From positions 16,737 to 80,736 of the forward strand of contig WOUP01000017.1 in NCBI GenBank assembly GCA_009772895.1: a stretch of DNA of 64,000 nt, written 5' to 3'. Positions 44,701 through 56,286 of this stretch are shown piece after piece; the first letter of the stretch is position 1, and the number at the start of each line of letters is the position of its first letter. The notes beneath the pieces are model-generated. The model ran no database searches and was not told the origin of the DNA. It saw only the letters and a program-made list of their open reading frames with translations. The translations under genes and the position numbers were made by a program. This stretch comes from Puniceicoccaceae bacterium 5H. GTDB lineage: Bacteria; Verrucomicrobiota; Verrucomicrobiia; Opitutales; Oceanipulchritudinaceae.

Positions 44701-47133
44701 TTAGGCTTCCTCTTCCTCGACTTGAACGACGCGGGAGATGCCGATGAGCTTGTCGCCCTGGGCGAGGTTCATCAGGCGCACACCCATGGTGCTGCGGCCG
44801 ACGACGCGGATACCGTTGACGGGGCAGCGGATGGCCTGGCCGGAACGGGTCAGGAGCATGACCTCGTCCTCGTCCCGCACGCTGAGGGCGCCGACGACGC
44901 CTTCGGTGCGGATGGCGATGATGCCGGAGCCGCCGCGGTTTTGCACGCGGTATTCGGAGAACTCAGTGCGCTTGCCCTGGCCGTTGGCGCCGGCGATGAG
45001 CAGCTTGGCCTCGGGGTCGACGACTTCGATCGTCACCACGTAGTCGTCCTTGTCCTTCAGCGTGATGCCCTTGACGCCGCGGGTAGCGCGGCCCATGGCC
45101 CGGAGTTGATCCTCGGCGTTGAAGCGGATGCTCATGCCGCGGCGGGTCACCATCACGAGTTCGTCCTGCGGATGCACGAGCTGCACGCCGATGAGCTGGT
45201 CGCCGTCGTCGATGTTGATGCCGATGATGCCGCCCTTGCGGAAGTTGCGGTAGTCCATCAGCGCGGTCTTCTTGACCACACCGTTGCGGGTGGCCATGAC
45301 GAGGTGCCAGCCTTCTTCCTCGAAGTTCTTGATCGGGATCATGGCGGCCACGTGCTCGTCCTTTTGCATTTGCAGGACGTTGGCGAGGCTGCGGCCCTTG
45401 GAGATGCGGGTGCCTTCGGGAATGTCGTAGACCTTCTCCACATAGACGCGCCCGGTGTTCATGAAGAACATCATGTAGTCGTGCGTGCTGGCGGTGAAGA
45501 GGCGTTCGACGAAATCGTCGTCATGGGCGCCGGTGCCGATCACGCCCTTGCCGCCGCGCTTCTGGCTGCGGTAGTCGCTGACCTTGGTGCGCTTGATGAA
45601 GCCCTTGTGCGAGACGGTGATGATGCAGCCTTCGTTGACGATAAGGTCTTCCATGCGGAAGTCGCCGTTGTCGTCCACAAACTGGGTCTTGCGCGGCGTG
45701 GCATATTTGTCGCGCATCTGGTTGAGCTCGTCCTTGATCACGCCGAGCAGCTTTTGCTCGTTTTCGAGGATCTCGCGCAGTTCGGCGATCAGGCGCATCA
45801 AGTCGTCGTATTCGGCCTGGATCTTTTCGCGCTCCAGCCCGGTGAGCTGGTAGAGGCGCATGTCGAGGATGGCGTTGGCCTGGCGCTCGGTGATGGGGTA
45901 TCTTTCCATCAAGCGCGTGCGGGCCTCGTCGCGATTGGCGGAGGCACGGATGATGCGGACGAAGTCGTCGAGGTTGTCCAGCGCGATGAGGTAGCCCTCG
46001 AGGATGTGTGCGCGTGCTTCGGCCTTGGCCTTGCGGAACTCCGTGCGGCGGCGGATGACTTCGCGGCGGTGCTCGACGTAGACCTCGATCAGCTCCTTGA
46101 TGTTCATCTCCTTCGGGCGGCGGTCGACCAGCGCGAGCAGGATGACGCCGAAGGAGCTTTCGAGCGGGGTGTGTTTGAAGAGCTTGTTGACGATCACGCG
46201 CGGGATCTCGCCCCGCTTGAGCTCGATCACGATGCGCGTATTTTCGTCGGACTCGTCACGGAGGTCGCTGATGCCTTCGATCGTCTTTTGCTGGACGAGG
46301 TCGGCGATCTTCTGGACGAGGTTGGCGCGGTTGACGTTGTAGGGGATCTCGGTGATGACAAGCTGCTCCTTGCCGTTCTTGATCTCCTCGGTGTGCACGA
46401 CACCGCGCATGCGCACGATGCCGCGTCCGGTGCGCATGTAGCTGTCTACGCCTCCGCGGCCCAGGATGGTGCCGCCGGTGGGGAAGTCGGGCCCCTTGAT
46501 GAGCTGCATCAGCTCGTCGATCTCGATCTGCGGGTTGTCGATCAGCGCGATGGTGCCGTCGATCAACTCGCCGAGGTTGTGGGGCGGGATGTTGGTGGTC
46601 ATGCCCACCGCGATGCCCGTCGAGCCGTTCATGAGCAGCGCGGGCAGGGCGCTGGGCAGCACGGTCGGCTCGGTCGTCTCCTCATTGTAGTTGGGGGCAA
46701 AGTCGACCGTATTTTCGTCGAGGTCGTGCAGGAGGGCCTCGGCGGAGGAGGTGAGGCGACACTCGGTGTAACGATAGGCGGCCGGGGGGTCGTTATCGAT
46801 GCTGCCGAAGTTGCCCTGCGGATCGATCAGCGGGGTGCGCATGACCCAGTTCTGCGCCAGGCGCACGAGGGTATCGTAGACGGCCTGGTCACCGTGCGGG
46901 TGGTAGTTACCGATCACGTCGCCGACCACCTTGGCGCACTTGTGGAAGGGCCGGTTGTGCAACATCCCTTGCCGGATCATGGCATAGAGGATGCGCCGTT
47001 GCACCGGCTTCAGCCCGTCGCGTGCATCCGGCAGCGCCCGGCTGATGATCACCGACATGGAATAGTCGATGTAGGCCCGTTCCATCACCTCGGTGATGTT
47101 CGTAGGGGTCAGCTTTTCATTCGCAGAATACAT
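44701..47133 (-). CDS. gyrA: DNA gyrase subunit A
   Basis: An 810-residue type II topoisomerase subunit. The catalytic tyrosine is Tyr122 ('[10 protein letters not shown]'). The quinolone region reads '[24 protein letters not shown]', with Gln at position 83 (Ser in E. coli) and Asp87 retained. The GyrA box 'QKRGGKGV' in the C-terminal pinwheel domain marks it as gyrase rather than topoisomerase IV. The tail is acidic (EVEEEEA-like). It lies downstream of gyrB, separated by a GxxExxY gene, and has its own terminator. Confidence 0.97.
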   Translation of the reverse strand: MYSANEKLTPTNITEVMERAYIDYSMSVIISRALPDARDGLKPVQRRILYAMIRQGMLHNRPFHKCAKVVGDVIGNYHPHGDQAVYDTLVRLAQNWVMRTPLIDPQGNFGSIDNDPPAAYRYTECRLTSSAEALLHDLDENTVDFAPNYNEETTEPTVLPSALPALLMNGSTGIAVGMTTNIPPHNLGELIDGTIALIDNPQIEIDELMQLIKGPDFPTGGTILGRGGVDSYMRTGRGIVRMRGVVHTEEIKNGKEQLVITEIPYNVNRANLVQKIADLVQQKTIEGISDLRDESDENTRIVIELKRGEIPRVIVNKLFKHTPLESSFGVILLALVDRRPKEMNIKELIEVYVEHRREVIRRRTEFRKAKAEARAHILEGYLIALDNLDDFVRIIRASANRDEARTRLMERYPITERQANAILDMRLYQLTGLEREKIQAEYDDLMRLIAELREILENEQKLLGVIKDELNQMRDKYATPRKTQFVDDNGDFRMEDLIVNEGCIITVSHKGFIKRTKVSDYRSQKRGGKGVIGTGAHDDDFVERLFTASTHDYMMFFMNTGRVYVEKVYDIPEGTRISKGRSLANVLQMQKDEHVAAMIPIKNFEEEGWHLVMATRNGVVKKTALMDYRNFRKGGIIGINIDDGDQLIGVQLVHPQDELVMVTRRGMSIRFNAEDQLRAMGRATRGVKGITLKDKDDYVVTIEVVDPEAKLLIAGANGQGKRTEFSEYRVQNRGGSGIIAIRTEGVVGALSVRDEDEVMLLTRSGQAIRCPVNGIRVVGRSTMGVRLMNLAQGDKLIGISRVVQVEEEEA

Positions 47134-47163
47134 GAGAAGAAAGAATTAAAAATAGAAAAAAAT

Positions 47164-47197
47164 GATTAACAGAAGAACACTAAGAGCACGAAGTAAG
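47164..47197 (+). repeat. Left imperfect inverted repeat of the GxxExxY cassette
   Basis: ATTAACAGAAGAACACTAAG and the following AGCACGAAG match the reverse complement of 47597-47630 at most positions. It overlaps the last codons of the GxxExxY gene and shares the AACAGAAGAACAC core with the element at 14220-14296. Confidence 0.6.
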
Positions 47198-47596
47198 GAG
47201 AGAAGAAGAGGCGTTGAATTTGAGTCTGTGCAGTCCATCGACCAGCCGGTATTCATGGAAATTAATCAGGAGACCCAGAGGAAGATCGAGCAGTTTTAGA
47301 TAACTGATTGTCTGCGCCTTATGGACGGGAAGAATGGTTTCAACCGCTTTTAATTCAATAAGAAGGCAATCGTCGACGAGTAGGTCGCATTTCAGCTTCT
47401 CATCAATAGACAGGTCCTTGTAGCGGATGCAGACTTCAGCTTGTTGTCGCACTTGAATCCCGCGCAGCATAATTTCATGCGCCAGGCACTTTTGGTAAAT
47501 CGATTCGAGCAACCCAGGCCCGAGCTCGCGGTGCACTTCAATCGCCGCACCTATCACTATTCGGGATAGCTGATCTGCTCTCTCGATTTTGTTCAT
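47180..47596 (-). CDS. GxxExxY-family protein
   Basis: A 138-residue protein of the GxxExxY family (TIGR04256). The naming motif is 'GPGLLESIY' (about residues 26-34). It continues with 'CLAHEIMLRGIQVRQQAEVCIRYKDLSIDEKLKCDLLVDDCLLIELKAVETILPVHKAQTISYLKLLDLPLGLLINF', a PD-(D/E)xK-like core (Asp...GluLeuLysAla). The biological role is unknown. It sits between gyrB and gyrA on the same strand, bounded by imperfect inverted repeats, and it is AT-richer than its neighbours, suggesting a mobile insertion. Confidence 0.88.
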   Translation of the reverse strand: MNKIERADQLSRIVIGAAIEVHRELGPGLLESIYQKCLAHEIMLRGIQVRQQAEVCIRYKDLSIDEKLKCDLLVDDCLLIELKAVETILPVHKAQTISYLKLLDLPLGLLINFHEYRLVDGLHRLKFNASSSLLTSCS

Positions 47597-47630
47597 CTTC
47601 TTCGTGTTCTTTGCGTCCTTCTGTTTGAAT
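47597..47630 (+). repeat. Right imperfect inverted repeat of the GxxExxY cassette
   Basis: CTTCTTCGTGTTCTTTGCGT followed by CCTTCTGTTTGAAT lies directly upstream of the GxxExxY start codon and mirrors 47164-47197. Confidence 0.6.
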
Positions 47631-47643
47631 TGTAATGACTTCT

Positions 47644-50220
<2,577 letters not shown>

Positions 50221-50352
50221 TCAGACCGCTCGAATCCGGGCTTTGGGGCGTAAGCGCTTGAACTTCTACAAGCAAGCCGGGAGGCCGTTTGCGGGCGGGC
50301 GCAATAAAGGGTATTTACGCGACCGTCATGAAGGGTTAGGAGGTTGTTCATC

Positions 50353-51078
50353 TTGTTCCGCCGGCCCTCGTTACGTCCTTTCCTCGACTTGCTCTTCCCG
50401 CCCACTTGCGCGCTTTGCGCCGGGGTGGTGGAGGCGGGCGCGTACCGCTATGTCTGTGCAGACTGTCGGGCGGGCTGGGAGTTCATCGAGCCGCCGTGTT
50501 GCGAGACCTGCGGCTATCCTTATGCCGGGCGGGTGGAATCGCCGCGCAGCTGCCCGCGTTGCGTGGACCTCCAGCCGGTTTTCGAGCGGGGGCGGGCGAT
50601 CTTTCGCTACACCGAGACGGGGCGGCGCTGGGTGCACGAGCTGAAATACCACGGCGGCCTCTACCTGCTGGAAGACATTCCGCTGCTGCTCAAGCGCCGG
50701 CTGGAGTTGCGGCAGCTGGCGGCCGGGGCGGTGCTGGTGCCCGTGCCGCTCTACCCGCGGCGCGAACGCGAGCGCGGCTTCAATCAGAGCCATGAACTGG
50801 CCTGTGCGTTCGCTGGCGCCATCCCGGGGGCGGAGGTGCGGCTCCTGTTGCGGCGGGTGCGCGAAACGCCTACGCAGACGGATCTGACGCGGGCGCAGCG
50901 CCAGGAAAATGTGCGGGGGGCGTTTGAGCTTGCGCCGGGGGCGGTGGTCGAGCCCGGCCGCCTGCATGTGGTGGTGGACGATGTGCTGACGACGGGGGCA
51001 ACGGTCAATGCGTGTGCCAAGGTGCTGCGTCGGGCGGGCGTTGAGCGGACCCGGGTCCTGACCCTCGCACACGGCTGA
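50353..51078 (+). CDS. ComF family protein (phosphoribosyltransferase-like)
   Basis: A 241-residue protein. Residues about 14-72 hold a zinc ribbon of several CxxC pairs ('CALC', 'CADC', 'CETC', 'CPRC'). The C-terminal phosphoribosyltransferase-fold domain has 'LVPVPLYPRRERERGFNQSHELA', 'RETPTQTDLTRAQRQENVRGAF' and the PRPP loop 'HVVVDDVLTTGATVNACA'. ComF supports DNA uptake in competent bacteria, but relatives occur widely. The TTG at 50353 is chosen because AGGAGG ends nine bases before it; a TTG at 50344 abuts the same site and is too close. Confidence 0.88.
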   Translation: MFRRPSLRPFLDLLFPPTCALCAGVVEAGAYRYVCADCRAGWEFIEPPCCETCGYPYAGRVESPRSCPRCVDLQPVFERGRAIFRYTETGRRWVHELKYHGGLYLLEDIPLLLKRRLELRQLAAGAVLVPVPLYPRRERERGFNQSHELACAFAGAIPGAEVRLLLRRVRETPTQTDLTRAQRQENVRGAFELAPGAVVEPGRLHVVVDDVLTTGATVNACAKVLRRAGVERTRVLTLAHG

Positions 51079-51118
51079 CGTGTTGACGTCGGGGGGTTGA
51101 CTGCGCAACTTGTTCTTA

Positions 51119-51985
51119 ATGGCCTTCTTTTCCAAGCCGCGATATACGACTGTTAAGCCACCGGAACGTAAGCGTGACATTCCGCGGGATCTCTACACCC
51201 GCTGTCCGAAATCCGGCGAGCTGATCTACACCAAGCAATTGGAGGAGAACCTGATGGTGGTGCCCAAGAGCGGCTACCACTTTCGCCTGGATGCTCCGCG
51301 CCGTATCGCGAGCCTGATCGACGAGGGCACGTGGGAGGAATTCGACGCCGGCATCACCGCCGTCGACAGCCTGGAATTTACCGACACCAAGCCCTACAAG
51401 GACCGCTTGCAGGGCTACATCGCCAAGACTGGCCTGAATGAGGGCGTGGTCTGCGGCACGGGTGAGATGGAAGGCGTGAAGGTCAGCCTGGCGGTGATGG
51501 ACTTTCGCTTTGCCGGTGCCTCGATGAGTGCCGCCGTGGGCGAGAAGATCACCCGGGCGATCGAGCGCGGCCTGGAGCAGAAGACGCCGGTCATCATCGT
51601 GTCCGCCTCCGGTGGCGCGCGCATGCAGGAGGGCATCTACAGCCTCATGCAGATGGCGAAGACGAGTGCGGCCCTGTCGCGCCTGTCCGACGCCGGGCTG
51701 CCGTATGTCTCGGTCCTGACCGATCCGACCACGGGCGGCGTTACCGCCAGCTTTGCGACTTTGGGCGACCTGATCCTGGCCGAGCCGGAAGCGCTGATCT
51801 GCTTTGCCGGTCCGCGCGTGATCAAGGAGGGTACGAATCAGGAGCTGCCGGAAGGCTTCCAGCGTTCGGAGTTTCTGCTCGAACGCGGCCTGATCGACCA
51901 GATTGTGACCCGCCACGAACTGCGCCCGCGCATCATCAGCTTCCTGCGCGTGTTCATGAACCAGCCCGCGCCGGTCGAGGCGTAA
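51119..51985 (+). CDS. accD: Acetyl-CoA carboxylase carboxyltransferase subunit beta, zinc ribbon mostly lost
   Basis: A 288-residue subunit that, with AccA, transfers carboxyl to acetyl-CoA in the first step of fatty acid synthesis. The crotonase-fold core is intact ('[54 protein letters not shown]', '[21 protein letters not shown]'). The N-terminal zinc ribbon, normally CxxC...CxxC, keeps only Cys29; the other positions are Ser32, Val48 and Ser51. The codons (TGT, TCC, GTG, AGC) confirm this. The ATG at 51119 is used. It is followed by folC after 25 bases, the common accD-folC order; accA is 6 kb away. Confidence 0.94.
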   Translation: MAFFSKPRYTTVKPPERKRDIPRDLYTRCPKSGELIYTKQLEENLMVVPKSGYHFRLDAPRRIASLIDEGTWEEFDAGITAVDSLEFTDTKPYKDRLQGYIAKTGLNEGVVCGTGEMEGVKVSLAVMDFRFAGASMSAAVGEKITRAIERGLEQKTPVIIVSASGGARMQEGIYSLMQMAKTSAALSRLSDAGLPYVSVLTDPTTGGVTASFATLGDLILAEPEALICFAGPRVIKEGTNQELPEGFQRSEFLLERGLIDQIVTRHELRPRIISFLRVFMNQPAPVEA

Positions 51986-52010
51986 GCGCCGATTTTCAGG
52001 AGGCAACACT

Positions 52011-53312
52011 TTGCAGACGCCAGATCTTTCCGATTACGGCGCGGTCCAGCACTATCTCTATGGGCTGCGTCACCACGGCGCGAAATACGGTATCGACCGC
52101 ATGCCGCCGTTTCTCGAGGCCCTGGGCAATCCCCACCGCCGCTACCCGATCCTTCACGTCGCCGGCACCAACGGCAAGGGCTCGACCTGTGCGATGCTGG
52201 AGGCCATCTACCGTGAAGCCGGCTACTGCACGGGCCTCTTTACCTCGCCGCACCTCGTCTATCAGGGCGAACGCGTGCAGGTAAACCGGGAGCGCCTGAG
52301 CCACGAGGGGATCGCGGACTATACCCGCCAGCTGCAGCCGATCGCGCAGCGCCTGGCGGAAGAGGATCCGGATAATCACCCGAGCTTTTTCGAGTTCATG
52401 ACCGCGATGGCCTTCCTGCGCTTTGCGGAGGCGCCCGTGAATGTGGCGATGCTCGAGACGGGCCTCGGTGGGCGGTTGGATGCGACCAATGTCGTCGATC
52501 CGGCGCTGGCGATCCTCACTTCGGTCAGCTACGATCACACGGACATTCTCGGGGATACGCTGGCGAAGATCGCGTGGGAAAAGGCGGGCATCATCAAGCC
52601 GGGCAAGCCGGTGGTGATGGGCTGCCTGCCGGAGGAGGCCGAAGCGGTGGTGCGCCAGCGCGCGGCCGAGCTGGAGGCGCCGCTCTACTCGGTGCGTGAG
52701 CGCTTCGGCAGCTACGAAGAGCGCTACCCGGAGACGGTGCTGCAGGGCGATTTTCAACGGCTGAACGCGGCGGTCGCGACCTTGGCTGCCGAGGTTTTGC
52801 GCGCACAGTTCCCGGTGTCGGATGCGCAGATCCGGCACGGGCTGATGAATGTGAGTTGGGCCGGGCGTTGGGAAAAGCACAGCGCGGGCGATCGTCAGGT
52901 GATCCTCGACGCGACTCACAACCCGGAGGGTGCGCGCTTTCTCGATCGCCAGCTGAGCCGCCTGGTGCGCGAGACGGGCGTGCAACCGGTTATCGCGGCG
53001 GGTTCGTTGGGCGATGTGCGCGCCAAGGCGCTGATGGAGGTCATTGCGCGGCACGCTCGCGAGATTGTGTTGATTCGACCGCATCAGCCGCGCGCCTGCA
53101 GTTTTGAAGCACTGGAATCGGCCATCCCGGCGGGCTTTGCCGGTCCGGTGCGGCGGGCGAAAGTGCGCGACGTCTTTCCGGCCCCGGGGGTCTGCCTGCT
53201 GGGCGACCCCGGCGAGACGGTGGTCATGACCGGCTCGATCTACCTCATTGGCGAGGCGATGGAGGCGCTCTACCACGAGACGCCCATCGGCGAAGAGCTC
53301 TTGCAGGACTAG
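52011..53312 (+). CDS. folC: Folylpolyglutamate synthase/dihydrofolate synthase
   Basis: A 433-residue Mur-ligase-fold enzyme. The P-loop is 'HVAGTNGKGSTCAML', followed by 'GLFTSPHLVYQGERVQVN', 'MLETGLGGRLDATNVV', 'SYDHTDILGDTLAKIAWEKAGIIKPGKPVV' and 'ILDATHNPEGARFL'. It adds glutamates to folates and probably makes dihydrofolate. The TTG start at 52011 is supported by AGGAGG at 51999-52004. It is co-directional with accD, 25 bases upstream. Confidence 0.93.
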   Translation: MQTPDLSDYGAVQHYLYGLRHHGAKYGIDRMPPFLEALGNPHRRYPILHVAGTNGKGSTCAMLEAIYREAGYCTGLFTSPHLVYQGERVQVNRERLSHEGIADYTRQLQPIAQRLAEEDPDNHPSFFEFMTAMAFLRFAEAPVNVAMLETGLGGRLDATNVVDPALAILTSVSYDHTDILGDTLAKIAWEKAGIIKPGKPVVMGCLPEEAEAVVRQRAAELEAPLYSVRERFGSYEERYPETVLQGDFQRLNAAVATLAAEVLRAQFPVSDAQIRHGLMNVSWAGRWEKHSAGDRQVILDATHNPEGARFLDRQLSRLVRETGVQPVIAAGSLGDVRAKALMEVIARHAREIVLIRPHQPRACSFEALESAIPAGFAGPVRRAKVRDVFPAPGVCLLGDPGETVVMTGSIYLIGEAMEALYHETPIGEELLQD

Positions 53313-53333
53313 CGAGTGCCGCGGCCCTGAGGG

Positions 53334-53927
53334 CTACCGCAGTTCCTTCAGCCAGAAGATCATGGGCTGGGCCGTCTCTTCGGTCTGGCCGATTTCCTTC
53401 CAGCGAAACTCCGTGTGTAGTTCGGGGTGACGCTCGAACCCGCGTCGCTGCCACCAGGCGTCGAGCGGGCGATAGCCCTCCGGTCGCGCCGGGTGATCGG
53501 AGGAGCGCTGCACGGCGCAGAAGCTGGCCCACCGAAAGCCGCCACGGCGGGCGGCAGCTTCGCGTTCGTCGAAAAACACACGGCCCGCGCCGTGACCGCG
53601 ATAGCGCGCATCGAGCACGCTTTCGCCAAAGTAAAACACCTCTTGCAAGTCGTAGCCTTGTTCGCGAAACGGCTGTTGGAACTCGGCATCACCGTCGATC
53701 AAGGGCAGGGCCGTCGAGCAGCCGACGACTTGCGCGTCGTCGAAGGCGACCACCAGCACGCTGCGTCGGCAGTCTGCGAGGTGTTGCAGGTAGGCTTCCT
53801 CGTAGCCGAGTTCGCCCGCGTAGAGGTAGGGGAACTCCGCGAAAACCTGAATCCGCAGCCGCGCCAGGTCCGAGATGAACGGGCGCACGTCGGCGCCGAA
53901 TACGGTCTCGTAACGGAGCGCGGCCAT
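53334..53927 (-). CDS. GNAT-family N-acetyltransferase
   Basis: A 197-residue acyltransferase-like protein. 'VLVVAFDDAQVVGCSTALPLID' is the central strand pair, and 'FYFGESVLDARYRGHGAGRVFFDEREAAARRGGFRWASFCAV' carries the acetyl-CoA-binding RxxGxG (YRGHGAG). Substrate unknown. It lies 24 bases downstream of the large RG-rich protein gene on the same strand and is convergent with folC. Confidence 0.8.
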   Translation of the reverse strand: MAALRYETVFGADVRPFISDLARLRIQVFAEFPYLYAGELGYEEAYLQHLADCRRSVLVVAFDDAQVVGCSTALPLIDGDAEFQQPFREQGYDLQEVFYFGESVLDARYRGHGAGRVFFDEREAAARRGGFRWASFCAVQRSSDHPARPEGYRPLDAWWQRRGFERHPELHTEFRWKEIGQTEETAQPMIFWLKELR

Positions 53928-53951
53928 GCGGGTAATGCTCAGGTGTCGGGC

Positions 53952-55943
53952 CTAGTGGACGGCCTGATCGCCTTCCTTGCGGCTGTCCTCTTCCTCCGGC
54001 TTGTCCTCGGCGGCCTGGGGCGCTTCGGCTTCGCTGGATTCAGGCTGCGGCTCCGGTTGTTCGGCGGTCGGCGCTTCGGGTGCGATCTCTTCGGCGGCCG
54101 GTTGCGTTTCCGCGGCTTCCGGGGCGGCCGGGGTTTCCGGCGTGATGGCGGCAGGCTCTTCGGCCGCCGGTTGTTCGGCGACGGGCTGCTCCGGTAGAGA
54201 GGCGTCCGTTTGCGAGGTCTCGCTGGCGACGGCTTTTTCTTCCTGCTGGGCTTCGGGGGCCGGGGCAGGGTTTTCCGTTGCTTCGGTGGCCTCTACGGCG
54301 GCGGCCTGTTCGGCCGGTTGAGCTTCCGCTTCAGCCTGGGGTGCTTCGGTCGGGGCGGGCGTGGCCGCTTCGATCGGACCCGGGCTAGCTTGCGCGGCCT
54401 TCGGCTTGTTGCCGCGGTTGCGCTTGCCGCCACGGCTGCTGACGTTGTCGTCGTCATTGCCGCTGCCATCCACATCGCGCGGGGCGGGGGCGAAGAGGCT
54501 GCCGTCGCTATACTCGATCACATAACCTTGTGTGATGAGGTAGCGCAGGTCGCGCTTGAGGCCTTGGAGTTGCTCCTTGTCCTCGTCGGAAATGGCAGGT
54601 TGTTCCGCACCTTCGGGCAGTGCCTCGCCTTCCTTCTGTTCGGGCAGGTCGATCCCGAGATACTCGTGGGGCAGGGCCTTGACGGTGATCTTGGGGTGCG
54701 CCTCGATGAAGGTGATGAGGTCGTTGAGGTTGTCCGCCAGGGCTTCGCCTGGCTTGCGGAAGCGGCGTTTGACGGCGCAGACGTAGGAGACGCCCTTGCT
54801 GCCCTTCTTGTAGACCGCGAAATTGAGGCGACGCAGGCGGCCGCGCAGGTGGTTGGCCGTGTCGAGCGGGAAGCGCATCTGCTGTTCGTGCAGGGCTTCG
54901 ACCGAGCGGCGGATCGGGTCGTTGGCCGGCAGGAGCGGCAGGTCCTTGCCGAGGAAGCGGGCGCTGTAGGCCGGGCGCACGAGCTTGTCCTTCTGGTGCG
55001 TCACCAGGTAAAAGCGGGCGCTCTCGAGGTCGAGGAAGGTCTTGGGATCTTCGCCTTCGGGCTGCCCTTTCAAGGTGTAGCGCTGGGCCTTCTTCATCTG
55101 CTCGATCCACTGCTGGACGGCGTCTTCGTCGCGCACCGATTCGATGCGGTTCTTGAAGCGCTCAAAGGGCACGTGGGCCAGCTTGGCGGCGTGGTGCTCC
55201 TGGATCAGCGCGCCATAGCGGTGATAGTTGGGCGGGCCGAGCAGCTCACCGGTCATACCGCACTTGTGGATGACCTGGAAGTTGCCGGTCGGAGCCTCTA
55301 CTTCCACCTCTTCGGTGTCGAAAAAGTCGCTCAGGTAGTTCTTGAAAACGTGGCTGAGGGCCTCCTGCTCACTGAGGAAGGGCAGGCCGTCCTGCACGCA
55401 GGCGACCAGCTTGGCCTCTTCGCCCTGGCGTTGATCCGGGTGCTTGACGAGGCACACGTAGCGCTCGGGCTTTTCCAGGATCAGGCGGGCGATCTCGAAG
55501 AGCTCGAAGGTGCGGTAGGAATTGCGGATCGCCTGGGTGAGGGCCTTGAAGGGCGCATCGTCCGCATAAAAGGTGCACTCGACGATCGGCTGGAAGGTCT
55601 CGCGTTGTTCGCGATGGCCTCCTTGGCGGCGATCGCCACGATCACCTCGCCGATCTCCGCGATCGCCACGGCCCCGGGGCGGACGCCCGCCTCCGCTTCC
55701 GCCTTCATCGGCATTGCCTTTGGCGCGTTCGAAACTGCGACGGTCTCGGCGGCCGCCACCTTCACGGCGGGGCCCTCCGCGACCACCTTTGCGGCGGTCG
55801 TCGCGCTCGCTGCGCTCGGTGTGAATGGTAACCTTGGGCGTGCTACCGGATCCCCAGTTGGGGCCCAGCGACAGACTATCCAATGAGCTTAGGTCCAGCG
55901 AGCTAGACAGCGACTTCTCCTTCGACTTCCCGGAATCGGACAT
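53952..55943 (-). CDS. Large protein with RG-rich N-terminus and acidic Ala/Glu/Pro-rich C-terminus
   Basis: A 663-residue protein. Residues about 45-105 are Arg/Gly/Asp-rich (RRGD, GGRR, RGRGDRGDRR repeats), like RNA-binding RGG tails. The middle (about 110-495) is a folded region that includes 'YADDAPFKALTQAIRNSYRTFELFEIARLILEKPERY', 'FQVIHKCGMTGELLGPPNYHRY' and 'FLDLESARFYLVTHQKDKL', which I associate with uncharacterised PVC-bacterial proteins. The last ~165 residues are a disordered Pro/Ala/Glu repeat tail. The ATG at 55943 is preferred over an upstream one. RNA binding is inferred from composition only. Confidence 0.75.
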   Translation of the reverse strand: MSDSGKSKEKSLSSSLDLSSLDSLSLGPNWGSGSTPKVTIHTERSERDDRRKGGRGGPRREGGGRRDRRSFERAKGNADEGGSGGGRPPRGRGDRGDRRGDRGDRRQGGHREQRETFQPIVECTFYADDAPFKALTQAIRNSYRTFELFEIARLILEKPERYVCLVKHPDQRQGEEAKLVACVQDGLPFLSEQEALSHVFKNYLSDFFDTEEVEVEAPTGNFQVIHKCGMTGELLGPPNYHRYGALIQEHHAAKLAHVPFERFKNRIESVRDEDAVQQWIEQMKKAQRYTLKGQPEGEDPKTFLDLESARFYLVTHQKDKLVRPAYSARFLGKDLPLLPANDPIRRSVEALHEQQMRFPLDTANHLRGRLRRLNFAVYKKGSKGVSYVCAVKRRFRKPGEALADNLNDLITFIEAHPKITVKALPHEYLGIDLPEQKEGEALPEGAEQPAISDEDKEQLQGLKRDLRYLITQGYVIEYSDGSLFAPAPRDVDGSGNDDDNVSSRGGKRNRGNKPKAAQASPGPIEAATPAPTEAPQAEAEAQPAEQAAAVEATEATENPAPAPEAQQEEKAVASETSQTDASLPEQPVAEQPAAEEPAAITPETPAAPEAAETQPAAEEIAPEAPTAEQPEPQPESSEAEAPQAAEDKPEEEDSRKEGDQAVH

Positions 55944-56146
55944 GGTAAGCACCTCGAGCCGCAAAGCACACGGCATAAACTGGGTAAGGTCAAGCTAGAT
56001 ACCTGAGGAATCGCGAGCTTTTGTCTTTCCGGGAGGCTAACCAAAGGGAGTAATGGATTGTGCGGGGGTGCTGGGGCGTTTTTCTGAAAAAAGGCTTGTC
56101 AGCCGCCCGCTCCTTTGAAAGCTTCACGTTTTCACTTTTAGAGAAT

Positions 56147-56233
56147 GCTCAGGTGGTGGAATTGGTAGACACGCTATCTTGAGGGGGTAGTGCCTTCACC
56201 GGCGTGCGGGTTCAAGTCCCGCCCTGAGCACCA
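56147..56233 (+). tRNA. tRNA-Leu (anticodon GAG)
   Basis: The acceptor arms GCTCAGG/CCTGAGC pair perfectly, with discriminator A and encoded CCA. The anticodon stem CTATC/GGTAG holds the loop TTGAGGG (anticodon GAG), and a long variable arm follows as expected for leucine. The T arm loop is TTCAAGT. Confidence 0.95.
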
Positions 56234-56255
56234 TTTTTACAGTAAGCACTCGATT

Positions 56256-56286
56256 AGGTCACCGACTATAGCGGTGGCCTTTTTTA
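56256..56286 (+). terminator. Intrinsic terminator of tRNA-Leu
   Basis: AGGTCACCG pairs with CGGTGGCCT (one G-T pair) around a 7-base loop, then a T-run. Its last bases touch the end of the convergent Fic gene. Confidence 0.85.

Noticed and set aside
44722..47169. 815-codon open frame on the plus strand opposite gyrA, and similar long frames opposite gyrB (47635-49938), ilvB (6615-8309), rpoN (37930-39438) and the RG-rich protein (54210-55886)
   Set aside because: They mirror high-GC coding regions on the other strand, are rich in Ala, Asp, His, Leu and Val, and have no recognisable domains.
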